The notes: generated by a model from the letters alone, not told the origin. Positions 44,105-52,764 are shown, counted from the stretch's first letter. The stretch: DNA of 64,000 bases from Lewinellaceae bacterium (GCA_020636255.1 JACJYE010000010.1:248001-312000); one strand, 5' to 3'. Program-made: numbers and translations.

Positions 44105-44662
44105 GTGTTATACAAAGTCAAACTTAAAAATGCGGATGAAACCGTATTGCTGGATGATGAGGTATATGAGTATTTGACATCGGACCCCTATCTTGTCAGA
44201 GTAGATTTTATCAACAATCTGCGGCGGCATTCGAGTGGTTGTGCTGTATTTCAAAAAACCTGGAAAAAGGCGGATGGAGGGTACAAAACCGAGACGATCT
44301 ATCTTCACAAGCTCATCGCAGAGAAATTCATGCTGGATTCCAGGACCAGGGACAAGAACCTGGTGGGGGCCCGCAACGGCAACAAACTGGATTGTCGATT
44401 GGAGAATATCATCTACCGGTCCCGTTCGGTGGCCAGCCGCAAGCGCAAAACCAGCAGTAAGATTGGTTATACGGGCGTTTACAAAGAGAACAACCGGTAC
44501 CGGGCAGTCATCTCTATTAACAGGAAATCTGTACACATAGGCATGTTTGACACACCAGAGGAAGCCGCGATGGCCTATAACAAAAAATCCAGGGAATTAT
44601 ACGGCGACGACGGCAAGCTCAATGTGATCAAATCGCGGAAAGGAGGAGAGGACGAAGAATGA
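44105..44662 (+). CDS. HNH/AP2-type DNA-binding protein with altered HNH site
   Basis: A 185-residue protein with the layout of HNH homing endonucleases that carry an AP2 domain. Residues 66-104 follow the HNH pattern ('YLHKLIAEKFMLDS', 'LVGARNGNKLDCRLENIIYR'), but the His expected in 'v(D/G)HxNGN' is replaced ('VGARNGN'), so cleavage activity is probably lost. A basic linker 'SRSVASRKRKTSSK' leads to a clear AP2 DNA-binding domain at 121-167 ('GYTGVYKENNRYRAVISINR', 'HIGMFDTPEEAAMAYNKKSR', 'ELYG'). The start is GTG at 44105. A domesticated regulator is the likely role; its target is unknown. Confidence 0.85.
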   Translation: MLYKVKLKNADETVLLDDEVYEYLTSDPYLVRVDFINNLRRHSSGCAVFQKTWKKADGGYKTETIYLHKLIAEKFMLDSRTRDKNLVGARNGNKLDCRLENIIYRSRSVASRKRKTSSKIGYTGVYKENNRYRAVISINRKSVHIGMFDTPEEAAMAYNKKSRELYGDDGKLNVIKSRKGGEDEE

Positions 44663-44676
44663 CGGGTTTTTCTTTG

Positions 44677-45345
44677 TTATCCTTTTACGGCCCGGGTCAT
44701 CTCGCGTTTTCCCGGCGGCCCTTTCAGCGCTTCAATGGTAAAGCCCAGGTTCTTCAGCACCCGTTTGACGGCGCCTTTGGCACAATACGTTACCAAAACA
44801 CCTCCTTCCCCTAAGGCATTGTACATCTTTTCAAGTACTGGTTCTTCCCAGAGATATGGCTGAGCACCGGGCGCGAATGCATCGTAGTAAACGATGTCGA
44901 AGGTATGCTCATACTGGGCCTCTTCGAGGCGAGACAGGCGTTTCCTAAAGGTAAAATAAGGCGTAATGGTGTGGGGTTGATCCCAGTCCAGTTCGTGCAG
45001 TTGCATGAAGTGCTCGGCGGCCTCTTCACCCAGCAGGGCCGGATAGTTCAGCAGCCGTGCCTCGCTGGCCTGCAGCGGGAAGGCTTCAATCGTTTCGTAA
45101 TAGACACTGGTTCTGTGCCTTGAAGCTTCCAGCAGCGTAAGGACGGCATTCAGGCCCGTACCGAACCCTGCTTCGAGTATTGAAAGTTTGTTGCTTACGG
45201 GGGCCTTATACCGAAATCCGGATTCGATAAAGACGTGCATGGATTCCTGAATGGCGCCATATTTTGAATGGTAGCTGACGCCGTATTCTTCGGATAAGAC
45301 AGAATGAGAGCCGTCCTGTGTTTCAAAAACGTGGCCTGCCTTCAT
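44677..45345 (-). CDS. mnmD: tRNA 5-methylaminomethyl-2-thiouridine methyltransferase
   Basis: SAM-dependent enzyme that completes the modified wobble uridine (mnm5s2U34) in certain tRNAs; the stand-alone MnmD domain, not fused to MnmC1. 222 residues. The SAM site is 'LEAGFGTGLNAVLTLLEA', followed by 'IEAFPLQASEARLLNYPALL' and the active-site 'DIVYYDAFAPGAQPYLWE', with the C-terminal strand 'GGVLVTYCAKGAVKRVLKNL' and 'GPPGKREMTRA'. Its start is six bases after the ytxJ stop on the same strand, so it forms an operon with ytxJ and the small lipoprotein gene. Confidence 0.94.
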   Translation of the reverse strand: MKAGHVFETQDGSHSVLSEEYGVSYHSKYGAIQESMHVFIESGFRYKAPVSNKLSILEAGFGTGLNAVLTLLEASRHRTSVYYETIEAFPLQASEARLLNYPALLGEEAAEHFMQLHELDWDQPHTITPYFTFRKRLSRLEEAQYEHTFDIVYYDAFAPGAQPYLWEEPVLEKMYNALGEGGVLVTYCAKGAVKRVLKNLGFTIEALKGPPGKREMTRAVKG

Positions 45346-45351
45346 GGCTTA

Positions 45352-45705
45352 TTAGACATTGATGCTCAGTATGTTTTTTATGTCCTGTACGCGAATGCCC
45401 TGGTGTGAAGCGTGGTAAGTGCAACGCCCGTTCTGTATGAGAAGCACCTGAGGCGATTCGTGCCGGACCCCGAACGCTGTTGCGATAGTATTGGAAAGGC
45501 CCCGATAGGCTATCAGGTCCAGAAAATAAGCATCGAGCCCCTCTTTGCTGATATCCCAACTGTTTTCCAGGCGGGATTTCACCATCGAGCTCAAGGGGCA
45601 TCGGGTGCTATGTTTAAAGATAATGCAGGGGGCTGGCCTCGAGGTTTCGGCGATGCCCATCAGTTGGCCGCTATCTGTTAGCGGCAACCAAGCTATTTTA
45701 CTCAT
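45352..45705 (-). CDS. ytxJ: Bacillithiol-system redox protein YtxJ
   Basis: A 117-residue thioredoxin-fold protein of the YtxJ (DUF2847) family, a putative monothiol bacilliredoxin. The active site is 'IIFKHSTRCPLSSMVKSRLE' with a single Cys, as in the family, and 'YFLDLIAYRGLSNTIATAFG' and 'HESPQVLLIQNGRCTYHASH' complete the fold. It suggests that the organism makes bacillithiol, though bshA/B/C are not in this window. It lies six bases before mnmD. Confidence 0.93.
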   Translation of the reverse strand: MSKIAWLPLTDSGQLMGIAETSRPAPCIIFKHSTRCPLSSMVKSRLENSWDISKEGLDAYFLDLIAYRGLSNTIATAFGVRHESPQVLLIQNGRCTYHASHQGIRVQDIKNILSINV

Positions 45706-45708
45706 TCG

Positions 45709-45867
45709 TTAAAAGCAGCTTATCACCGCATTGACTACAGTGGATAGTACGTCATCCATAGAGAAATTGCTGGGGCAACCATATCCGCGGTTACAGGAGG
45801 AGAGAACAGCGGCGATGGCCACAACGGCTAAAAAAGTGCCCTTTCTTCTGAGGTTCTTGATTTTCAT
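45709..45867 (-). CDS. Small lipoprotein (52 residues), unknown
   Basis: A 52-residue lipoprotein: a basic start, a hydrophobic stretch 'GTFLAVVAIAAVLSSC' with a lipobox Cys, then only about 28 mature residues with two further Cys ('RGYGCPSNFS', 'VNAVISCF'). A longer frame to 45984 would add an N-terminus without signal features, so the ATG at 45867 is used. It lies three bases before ytxJ on the same strand, and a TATTTTTG -7 element lies about 90 bases upstream, so it heads a three-gene operon with ytxJ and mnmD. Its function is not known. Confidence 0.7.
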   Translation of the reverse strand: MKIKNLRRKGTFLAVVAIAAVLSSCNRGYGCPSNFSMDDVLSTVVNAVISCF

Positions 45868-45957
45868 TGACTCTTTAATTTTGGATATGTTCAAATAAAT
45901 CTGCCTTGAATGCTTTGGAAACGCCTCATGTGGGAGGCTTATTATCAAATGAAAAGG

Positions 45958-45965
45958 CAAAAATA
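45958..45965 (-). promoter_or_regulatory. Candidate promoter of the lipoprotein-ytxJ-mnmD operon, -7 TATTTTTG
   Basis: Exact TAnnTTTG match on the minus strand, about 91 bases before the lipoprotein ATG. No -33 TTG at normal spacing. Confidence 0.45.
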
Positions 45966-46041
45966 GTAAAACAGCGGCATTCATGCCACATTATTGTAGC
46001 TCAAGTGGGATTTAACAATGTTGAACAAGAGCTGGAGCGTA

Positions 46042-46071
46042 TTGTTAATCCAGGTAGTTTTGCTATTTTTG
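46042..46071 (+). promoter_or_regulatory. Promoter of pdhB
   Basis: TTG (46042-46044) and TATTTTTG (46064-46071) are spaced by exactly 19 bases, the best match to the Bacteroidota promoter in the window. A second -7-like TAGTTTTG starts at 46055. The start codon is about 100 bases downstream, and nothing else was recognised in the 305-base gap. Confidence 0.75.
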
Positions 46072-46172
46072 CGTACCAGTTGCGGGGCCGGGAGCGTGTA
46101 AGATACAGGGCCTGTGTGCCATAAAGAGCCTGCGCTGCCGCAGAACATTCACTCATGCTAATAAACTAGACA

Positions 46173-47159
46173 ATGGCAAGAAAGCTGGCATTACGCGACG
46201 CATTGCGCGAAGCCATGATAGAAGAAATGCGCAGAGATGATACTGTTTTCCTGATGGGGGAGGAGGTCGCCGAATACGATGGCGCCTATAAGGTCAGCAA
46301 AGGAATGCTCGAAGAATTCGGCTCCCGGCGTGTCATCGACACGCCGATCGCGGAACTCGGCTTTGCAGGCATTGGCGTTGGAGCTGCCATGAATGGCCTG
46401 CGCCCGATCGTAGAATTTATGACCTGGAACTTTGCCGTCCTGGCTTTTGACCAGATCGTCAATAATGCCGCCAAGACGCTTTCTCAGTCTGCCGGCCAGT
46501 TCAAATGCCCTATCGTATTCCGGGGGCCTTCCGGCAGCGCCGGCCAGCTGGCGCAGCAGCACTCTCAAACCTTTGAAAGCTGGCTGGCCAATGTGCCCGG
46601 CCTGAAGGTAGTATCCTGCGTAGACCCTGCAGATGCCAAAGGCCTGCTTAAATCCGCCATACGCGATGACGACCCGGTATGTATGATGGAGTCAGAGCTT
46701 CTTTATGGCTTTGAAGGGGAAGTGCCGGAAGGGGAATACCTGGTGCCGATCGGCAAGGCAGCAGTGCGGAAACAAGGTTCTGATATTACGCTTGTTTCCT
46801 TTAACAAGATGATGCTGCCGACGCTGGAGGCTGCTGAAGAACTTGCTAAAGAGGGGATTTCAGCCGAGGTGATCGACCTGCGTACTATCCGCCCGCTGGA
46901 CTATCAGACGATCGTGGAATCCGTCAAAAAAACCAATCGCCTGGTCGTTATCGACGAATCGTGGCCCCTTGCCGGGATATCCTCAGAGGTAGCCTACGGC
47001 ACTCAAAAATACGCCTTTGATTACCTCGACGCTCCCGTAACGCGGGTTAATGCCGCCGACACCTCACTGCCATACGCGCCGACAATGATAGACGCCTACC
47101 TGCCAAATGCGGAAAAGATCGTAAAAGCAGCTAAGGATGTAATGTATATCCGGTACTAG
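46173..47159 (+). CDS. pdhB: Pyruvate dehydrogenase E1 component, beta subunit
   Basis: Beta half of the thiamine-diphosphate E1 enzyme that decarboxylates pyruvate in the cytoplasmic dehydrogenase complex. 328 residues, normal for an alpha2-beta2 E1. It has 'LRDALREAMIEEMRRDDTVF', 'FLMGEEVAEYDGAYKVSKGM', 'RVIDTPIAELGFAGIGVGAA', 'PIVFRGPSGSAGQLAQQHSQ', 'VVSCVDPADAKGLLKSAI' and 'SAEVIDLRTIRPLDYQTIVE'. The alpha-subunit and E2 genes are not beside it, so the complex is encoded at scattered sites. Relatives acting on branched-chain 2-oxoacids are similar, so pyruvate is likely rather than certain. Confidence 0.93.
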   Translation: MARKLALRDALREAMIEEMRRDDTVFLMGEEVAEYDGAYKVSKGMLEEFGSRRVIDTPIAELGFAGIGVGAAMNGLRPIVEFMTWNFAVLAFDQIVNNAAKTLSQSAGQFKCPIVFRGPSGSAGQLAQQHSQTFESWLANVPGLKVVSCVDPADAKGLLKSAIRDDDPVCMMESELLYGFEGEVPEGEYLVPIGKAAVRKQGSDITLVSFNKMMLPTLEAAEELAKEGISAEVIDLRTIRPLDYQTIVESVKKTNRLVVIDESWPLAGISSEVAYGTQKYAFDYLDAPVTRVNAADTSLPYAPTMIDAYLPNAEKIVKAAKDVMYIRY

Positions 47160-47170
47160 TGCTTTTGCAG

Positions 47171-47914
47171 ATGCCCTGGCAGCACTGGTTCTGGCTCATG
47201 TTCAGCGCCTTTCTCATCGGAATGGCCAAAGCCGGCGTCAAGGGTATGGGCATGATAGCTGTACCGGTTATGGCCGCTGTATTCGGCGGCAAGGCATCTG
47301 CGGGGCTGGTCCTTCCCTTGTTGTCGATGGCCGACGTTTTTGCTGTATCTCATTACAACAGGCATGCCGAGTGGAAATACATTCGCCGTTTATTGCCTGC
47401 GGCTATGCTGGGGGTGGGTATCGGCATCTGGGTGGGTTATCGCGTTAGCGATGAAGCTTTTACAGGCCTGATCGGCGTGATCATTATTTCAAGCCTGGCT
47501 CTGATGGTTGTACAGGAGCGTGCCGTGTTGCCCGATACGCTTGTGAGCAGTTGGGGGTTCGCCTCCCTTTTTGGAATAATGGGCGGTTTCAGCACGATGA
47601 TCGGCAATGCAGCCGGGCCGGTGATGGCCGTATACCTGCTGGCTACGCGTATTCCCAAGAATAATTATATCGGCACGACAGCCTGGTTCTTTATGATCAT
47701 TAATCTCTTCAAAGCCCCTTTCCACGTTTTCATCTGGGGCACCATCACGTTGAGGAGTTTTCTGGTTGACGTGGCTGCTTTACCTGCCGTATTTCTGGGT
47801 ATATTCCTGGGTATCAAGATCGTAAAACATATTCCTGAAAAAGCTTTCCGGTATTTTGTACTCGTGATGACCACGATAATCTCATTGCGTTTGCTGTGGG
47901 TGTGGTTCAGTTAA
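47171..47914 (+). CDS. TauE/SafE-family membrane permease
   Basis: Inner-membrane protein of 247 residues with about eight transmembrane segments, in the TauE/SafE family of putative anion (sulfite, sulfoacetate) exporters. Typical features are 'FLIGMAKAGVKGMGMIAVPV' with 'GGKASAGLVLPLLSMADVFA' in the first half and the inverted second half 'FGIMGGFSTMIGNAAGPVMA', 'TAWFFMIINLFKAPFHV' and 'LGIFLGIKIVKHIPEKAFRY'. A GTG at 47159 overlapping the pdhB stop is an alternative start. It probably shares the pdhB transcript, but no functional link is known. Confidence 0.9.
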   Translation: MPWQHWFWLMFSAFLIGMAKAGVKGMGMIAVPVMAAVFGGKASAGLVLPLLSMADVFAVSHYNRHAEWKYIRRLLPAAMLGVGIGIWVGYRVSDEAFTGLIGVIIISSLALMVVQERAVLPDTLVSSWGFASLFGIMGGFSTMIGNAAGPVMAVYLLATRIPKNNYIGTTAWFFMIINLFKAPFHVFIWGTITLRSFLVDVAALPAVFLGIFLGIKIVKHIPEKAFRYFVLVMTTIISLRLLWVWFS

Positions 47915-48257
47915 GGCAGCGAAGTTTGTATTACACTGATAATCATACGGTTATAGGTTTTCCGTTTTTTTTCTTTTCCAGCAAAACAATTTTCCAAGGC
48001 TGGCGTTTAAGAGATTATTCAATATCCAAAATGAATCTTTAATCCCATGCTGACCCTTTTGATCCTCTCCGTGTTATGGAGTAAGCGCCACAATGTGCGC
48101 AGATTCCTTTTTCAGTTTTCCCCGGTTTGCCGCCTTTTTGCTGTTCAGTGCGTAAAAGCATAGGCAGAGTAGGGTAGTGGCCTAAAAAAAGGCCCGGTGA
48201 CATTTCTCACTTTATAGTGAGGAGGTAATGCTTTTTTTTGCATGAAAATTCTCGATC
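47915..48257. other. Non-coding region before a beta-barrel gene
   Basis: The 343 bases hold a weak hairpin (CTCACT at 48206-48211 with AGTGAG at 48216-48221), which has a T run only ten bases later, and a second T-rich stretch near 47965. No promoter, RNA gene or repeat was confidently recognised. Confidence 0.3.
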
Positions 48258-48791
48258 ATGCAAAAAGCCCCTGTTTTATTATCTATTCTCTTCGCATTCA
48301 TCGCCTTTCCGCTTATGTCCCAGCACGCCACTTCCGAGGAAGAAGCGCATGCTGTTGAGCACTGGAGAGCAGCCTTGCTAATCGGGCACACTTTCGTACC
48401 TGCCGGTGAAGCCAAGGACCATTTAGCCATACCTTCCTGGGGTGTAGACCTGGAGTATTGGGTGAGCCACAAGTGGGGTTTAGGGCTCCACTCGGACCTG
48501 GAGATCCAGTCATTCATCGTAGAACGGGACAACGAAGAATTACTCGAGCGGGAATATCCGGCAGTACTGACCATGGATGTGCTCTTCAAGCCGTGGAGGG
48601 GGCTGGCCGTCCAGGCAGGGCCGGGTATAGAAATAGAGCCTAAGGAAAATTTTTTTTTAGTTCGGTTTGGCATAGAGTATGAGTTTGAGGTAGGCCATGG
48701 GTGGGATATAGCCCCCAACCTGTTTTACGATACCCGTAGTGAAGCTTTTGATACCTGGTCTATTGCCCTTGGGGTTGGAAAACGCTTTTGA
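48258..48791 (+). CDS. Small outer-membrane beta-barrel protein, unknown
   Basis: A 177-residue protein with a signal peptide ('LSILFAFIAFPLMSQ') and alternating strands typical of a small barrel: 'WGVDLEYWVSHKWGLGLHSD', 'AVLTMDVLFKPWRGLAVQAG', 'FLVRFGIEYEFEVGHGWDIA' and 'WSIALGVGKRF', ending in Phe as outer-membrane proteins do. No specific family was recognised. The following PLD gene starts 66 bases later on the same strand. Confidence 0.7.
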   Translation: MQKAPVLLSILFAFIAFPLMSQHATSEEEAHAVEHWRAALLIGHTFVPAGEAKDHLAIPSWGVDLEYWVSHKWGLGLHSDLEIQSFIVERDNEELLEREYPAVLTMDVLFKPWRGLAVQAGPGIEIEPKENFFLVRFGIEYEFEVGHGWDIAPNLFYDTRSEAFDTWSIALGVGKRF

Positions 48792-48857
48792 CGTGTTGGG
48801 AAAATTTCCGCCTTCCAAAAAGTCTTTCTATGTTCGCAGGGCATATATGAAAATGGA

Positions 48858-50012
48858 ATGCCCAATACTTCAGACTTCAAGAGCATAGAGATACTCCAGG
48901 GAGGGGAGGGGTATTTCCAGCGCTTGCTTTGGCTCATCGAAAGCGCCCGGGAAGTAATACATTTACAATATTACATCCTTAGCGACGACCCGTCGGGGAG
49001 GGAAATACAGCAGGCGTTGTTAAACGCGAGGAGCAGGGGAGTAGAGGTGAACGTTCTGCTGGACGGGGTCGGCAGCATGAACCTATCCAGGCGTTTTCGC
49101 AAGGGGCTGGTGGACGCAGGTGTCACGCTTCGTTTTTTTTCGCCTGTAAAATTTTCCATTCCCTTCCGCACGGGCAGAAGGTTGCATCTCAAGCTGGCTG
49201 TATTTGACCGCAGTTTTGCACTGGTAGGGGGGCTCAATATTGCCGAGCGGTACCGCGGCAATGCTGAGGAACCGCCTTGGCTCGATTTTGCTGTTCTTAT
49301 AGAAGGAGATATCTGCGGAGAACTCGCTGAGCTGGCTGCCAGTTTGCTTGCAAAGAGGCCTTATCCGAAAATCCCGATCAAAAGGCTTTTGGGAAAGCCG
49401 CCTTTAGGCAGGCAGAAAGTTGAAGTTCGTCTCAACGACGTCTTTCAGGGGCGGCGTGAAATACGCAGAGGGTATAACAGGGCGATCAGCAGCGCCAGAA
49501 AATCCCTGACTGTGGTGGCCAGCTATTTTCTACCGAAACGCAGAATGGTGAAACTCCTGTGTAAAGCCGCTTCCAGAGGGGTAGAGGTACGGCTGATCCT
49601 CCCCGGGCAAAGCGATGTGCTTTTTTATGGCACGGCTGTTAAGTATCTGTATCCCATGCTCTTAAAATCCGGTGTCCGGCTTTTTGAATATCAGCCGGCA
49701 GTACTGCATGCCAAGGCGGTGGTAGCTGATGACAAGTGGTGCAGCATAGGCTCTTTTAACCTGAATGACCTCAGCGAACTGTTGAGCATAGAGCTAAACA
49801 TTGAGATCTTTGACGAAAATGTAGCCTGCGCCTTTCAGGAGCGCCTCGATGAAATCATGCAGCGCGACTGCTTAGAAGCCCGTGCGGAGGACTACCTGAA
49901 AGCTTCCACGTTTTCCCGCTTTAAACGGAAGTTGTTCTACCTTGGCATCATACAATCCATTCGCCTTTTGCATTGGTTTACAGAAGACAACAGGGAGACG
50001 CCGCCTTCCTGA
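48858..50012 (+). CDS. Phospholipase D-like protein, cardiolipin synthase type
   Basis: A 384-residue member of the PLD superfamily with two HKD motifs: 'HLKLAVFDRSFALVGGLN' (about residue 111) and 'HAKAVVADDKWCSIGSFN' (about residue 285). Before the first lie 'VIHLQYYILSDDPSGREI' and 'GVEVNVLLDGVGSMNL', as in bacterial cardiolipin synthases. It lacks the N-terminal transmembrane pair of ClsA, so it resembles ClsB-like proteins that work at the membrane surface. Cardiolipin synthesis from phosphatidylglycerol is the likeliest role; another phosphatidyl transfer is possible. It is convergent with the LysM gene (8 bases between stops). Confidence 0.9.
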   Translation: MPNTSDFKSIEILQGGEGYFQRLLWLIESAREVIHLQYYILSDDPSGREIQQALLNARSRGVEVNVLLDGVGSMNLSRRFRKGLVDAGVTLRFFSPVKFSIPFRTGRRLHLKLAVFDRSFALVGGLNIAERYRGNAEEPPWLDFAVLIEGDICGELAELAASLLAKRPYPKIPIKRLLGKPPLGRQKVEVRLNDVFQGRREIRRGYNRAISSARKSLTVVASYFLPKRRMVKLLCKAASRGVEVRLILPGQSDVLFYGTAVKYLYPMLLKSGVRLFEYQPAVLHAKAVVADDKWCSIGSFNLNDLSELLSIELNIEIFDENVACAFQERLDEIMQRDCLEARAEDYLKASTFSRFKRKLFYLGIIQSIRLLHWFTEDNRETPPS

Positions 50013-50020
50013 GCGGAAAG

Positions 50021-51130
50021 TCATTGCACCCGGATCTGCATGCCCAGCCGGATCAGGTTATCTGATAAATTGTTCAGTCGTTTTAACGTTTCAACATCTG
50101 TCTGATAGCGCTGTGCGATATTCCAGAGCGTATCGCCTTTTACGACAGTATGAAAAACGGGCCCTGTGCCTGTCGGTGTGGGTGAGGGCTGAAGCGCAGG
50201 CGTTTCCTTCGTTTTCCATCCGCGCAGTTTGATCACTTCGCCCGCGGCGGGCTCCTGGCCTGGCTCGAGGCGGTTGCGTGCGCGCAACTTATCGAGCTGG
50301 ATACCATATCGTTGCGCGATATCGTACATGGTCTCGGAGGGTTGCACAATGTGGGTATCCACAGGCCCTCTGAATGCCCGCCTCTTGGGCGCGAGATATA
50401 CTTTCTGCCCTGCGGGCAGCAGGTAACCCGTTGGCAGGTTTTCGTTATAGACCAGAAGGTCGCCTACCGACACCTGTGTTCGCAGAGCGATATCGCTGGC
50501 TGTTTCGTATCCAGATGCCAGGGTAAAAGTTACGTTATTGGTCGTAGCGATGATCGGAGAGACAGCAGGGGTAGCCGGTTCTGACGGAGGCTGGTCATAT
50601 TTTGAAAGCCCGTAGCGCTCTATCAGGCCGATCAACTGTGCGGCATAAGTAAGGCTTGTGGCATAACCGGCCTGTTGCAGGCCATTGGCCCACCCCTTAT
50701 AATCAGAAGGGGCAAGCTGAAAAAGGAAGCCATAACGCGATGCTTTTTGCGGAGAAATGATGAAGCTGGAATGGTCGACAAAACTGCCTTCTGCAGTAGG
50801 GTAGGAGCGAAAACAGGATTCCATCAGATAGCCTTCCGGGCTATAGTCGTCATCTTTTTTAAAATAGGCTGCCCCATTCCAGTCGCTGCCGCATTTTATC
50901 CCGAAATGGTTGTTGGCTTGTACGGCCAGTTCGCTACTGCCTGCGTTCGACTCCAGGATGCCCTGGGCAAGGGTTATGCTGGCCGGTATCCCCGTGCGGG
51001 CCATTTCCCGTATAGCGATGTCTTTGAAGCGATCGATGTAGGCGCTTTGGGCCGGGCTTGTTTGCCCATAAAGACACTGGCATGAAAGCCAAAAAAAAGC
51101 TACTGGCAGGATGTTTTTCACTAGGTTCAT
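50021..51130 (-). CDS. Glucosaminidase-domain peptidoglycan hydrolase with LysM repeats
   Basis: Exported cell-wall hydrolase of 369 residues. A signal peptide (1-22, 'LPVAFFWLSCQCLYGQ') precedes a glucosaminidase (FlgJ/GH73-like) domain at about 27-175: 'SITLAQGILESNAGSSELAV' (with catalytic Glu), 'NNHFGIKCGSDWNG', 'CFRSYPTAEGSFVDHSSFI' and 'YATSLTYAAQLIGLIERYGL'. Three LysM-type peptidoglycan-binding segments follow; the last is 'HTVVKGDTLWNIAQRYQTD', the middle 'HIVQPSETMYDIAQRYGI', and the first is weaker. It is likely to cut between N-acetylglucosamine and N-acetylmuramic acid during wall remodelling. Confidence 0.94.
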   Translation of the reverse strand: MNLVKNILPVAFFWLSCQCLYGQTSPAQSAYIDRFKDIAIREMARTGIPASITLAQGILESNAGSSELAVQANNHFGIKCGSDWNGAAYFKKDDDYSPEGYLMESCFRSYPTAEGSFVDHSSFIISPQKASRYGFLFQLAPSDYKGWANGLQQAGYATSLTYAAQLIGLIERYGLSKYDQPPSEPATPAVSPIIATTNNVTFTLASGYETASDIALRTQVSVGDLLVYNENLPTGYLLPAGQKVYLAPKRRAFRGPVDTHIVQPSETMYDIAQRYGIQLDKLRARNRLEPGQEPAAGEVIKLRGWKTKETPALQPSPTPTGTGPVFHTVVKGDTLWNIAQRYQTDVETLKRLNNLSDNLIRLGMQIRVQ

Positions 51131-51498
51131 GTGTTTGGAGGTATGCGCATCTCAATGTACAAAAATTGAGAACGGGAGAGGGTTTGTGTATATTGCTTTT
51201 TCCTATTTAACATAATATAAATTATAGGACAATACAAGAAATTAAACGCACACGGAGCCCGGTAGCCAGGCCTGTAATGAAAGCTGAACGACATCACCAC
51301 AGACACAACAGCCGCACTGCTGTATTTATTTCCATAGTGCCTGCAAGTCTCATGTTTTAGCTTGTTTACGATACTCGCCCAAATCATTGCCACAACGGTA
51401 AAATGGCAATAAGCATTCAGGCTGCATCCCGCCAGTTACAAAACATAGCATTATCCTTCGCCTGAGTGCTTATTGTTGCACCAGTGAAACAATTTGTT
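51131..51498. other. Non-coding region between two minus-strand genes
   Basis: The 368 bases separate the LysM gene from the T9SS gene upstream of it. The promoter of the LysM gene must lie here. The sequence is AT-rich near 51170-51245, but no exact TAnnTTTG element at a sensible distance and no terminator hairpin were found. An 88-codon minus-strand frame within it looks non-coding. Confidence 0.3.
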
Positions 51499-52764
51499 TT
51501 ATTGGTGTATGGCCATCTGTGTTACGACATCCCCGTTTTCGAATTGCAGGCTAATGGCGTAAAGCCCTGCCGGCACTGCAAGCTCAGGAAGCGCAATGGC
51601 ATTGAAGCCTTCGTTGGCCTCAAACCGCCCGCTCCAGGCCAGTTGTCCCAGGCTGTTATGCATCAACACCTGTACACGGCCCGCTTGCCTGAGGGAAAAC
51701 GCCAGTGTCGTTTCGCCTTGCACGGGGTTCGGAAAAACGCCAAGGCCGGAAGAAAAGGCGGTTTCGGCTTCATGGCTTGAGCTAACATTGCCTACAAATT
51801 CCCGGTTAAAGGAGAAATTGCCACTGCTGCTGCCGGAGAAACTGGTGAAAATAACCTTCCAGACATCACCCGAAGCTGTTTTTACAAAATAGGCCCTGTC
51901 GCCAGGCAAGGACCACTGAAGGGTTTGCAGGTTGAAATCTTTCCAATCGTAGCCGATCACATCCAGGCCGGATTTCAGGGAGTCTTCATAACTTTCAAAG
52001 TTTACGGACTGTGGGTCCACTCCCGTGGCTTTTGCTACTTCCACGCCATAACCTGAGAGCGTTCCGGTTACCAGGTAATTTACGGGGTCGGGTGAACCGT
52101 CGTCCAGGGGAGCACTGTAGCGGGTAAACAGAAGGTCCCATTGCTGGGGAAAATAATCAAGCACCTCTCCCCCACCGGTGAACGTAAAAAAGGCCAGGCT
52201 GCCGAAATCAGCTCTGTTGATCGTCTTTACGGTTTCTGCTGAACCGTCGAGGTTTGCGTATTTAAAAGTGTAAATGCCCTGCTCCAGTGAAACAATTTGT
52301 ATTTTCTTGTAGGCGCCGTTCCGCAATTTCAGGACGAAGACCTCATCGCCAATGATGGCGTCCTGCGACTGGATGTAATACCCCCAGCCGTAGTCGTCGG
52401 GGTCTCCCGGGTCGTTATTGGCGTTGAACGCGCCGTGTTCCCAACTGAGCTCGTCGTTGTACAGGCGCAGCTCCAGGCTTCCTGTACTGATCGTAGCGTT
52501 GAAATCACTGGTTGGCGCTTCGTACAGTTCGAGTTCGGTACCGGAAGACCCTGCTGCTTCGTTGACATGGATACCAGCTCCCTGCGCACCGCCCGTAAAA
52601 AAGGCGATATCCCATTCTGTGTTGAGGCTGTTATCCATCGTGTTGGCTTCGAAGGCGTAGAAACCCTGAATAATGTAAGAGGGCCCGTATGTACCTTGTA
52701 CCGATTGAGCCCCGGCCTGGCCTGCCCAGCAGGCCAGCGTTAGCAGGAGTAATTTATTCTTCAT
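51499..52764 (-). CDS. Secreted HmuY-like protein with T9SS sorting domain
   Basis: A 421-residue exported protein: signal peptide (1-19, 'LLTLACWAGQAGAQ'), then two HmuY-like halves of about 150 residues each. The first carries 'NTEWDIAFFTGGAQGAGIHV' and the second 'QQWDLLFTRYSAPLDDGSPD', the WDl/if-type strand typical of the HmuY fold, followed in each by 'YFxK/YIxS' type strands. The C-terminal 80 residues are a T9SS type A domain ('GLGVFPNPVQGETTLAFSLR', 'LAVPAGLYAISLQFENG'). HmuY binds haem in Porphyromonas; whether this protein does cannot be told. Two copies of a 14-base direct repeat lie 16 bases before the start. Confidence 0.8.
   Translation of the reverse strand: MKNKLLLLTLACWAGQAGAQSVQGTYGPSYIIQGFYAFEANTMDNSLNTEWDIAFFTGGAQGAGIHVNEAAGSSGTELELYEAPTSDFNATISTGSLELRLYNDELSWEHGAFNANNDPGDPDDYGWGYYIQSQDAIIGDEVFVLKLRNGAYKKIQIVSLEQGIYTFKYANLDGSAETVKTINRADFGSLAFFTFTGGGEVLDYFPQQWDLLFTRYSAPLDDGSPDPVNYLVTGTLSGYGVEVAKATGVDPQSVNFESYEDSLKSGLDVIGYDWKDFNLQTLQWSLPGDRAYFVKTASGDVWKVIFTSFSGSSSGNFSFNREFVGNVSSSHEAETAFSSGLGVFPNPVQGETTLAFSLRQAGRVQVLMHNSLGQLAWSGRFEANEGFNAIALPELAVPAGLYAISLQFENGDVVTQMAIHQ

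Noticed and set aside
48200..48240. Possible terminator hairpin CTCACT/AGTGAG
   Set aside because: The stem is short and the T run begins ten bases after it, next to the following start codon.
51127..51393. 88-codon minus-strand frame upstream of the LysM gene
   Set aside because: It overlaps the promoter region and shows no domain or signal peptide; no homologous pattern was recognised.
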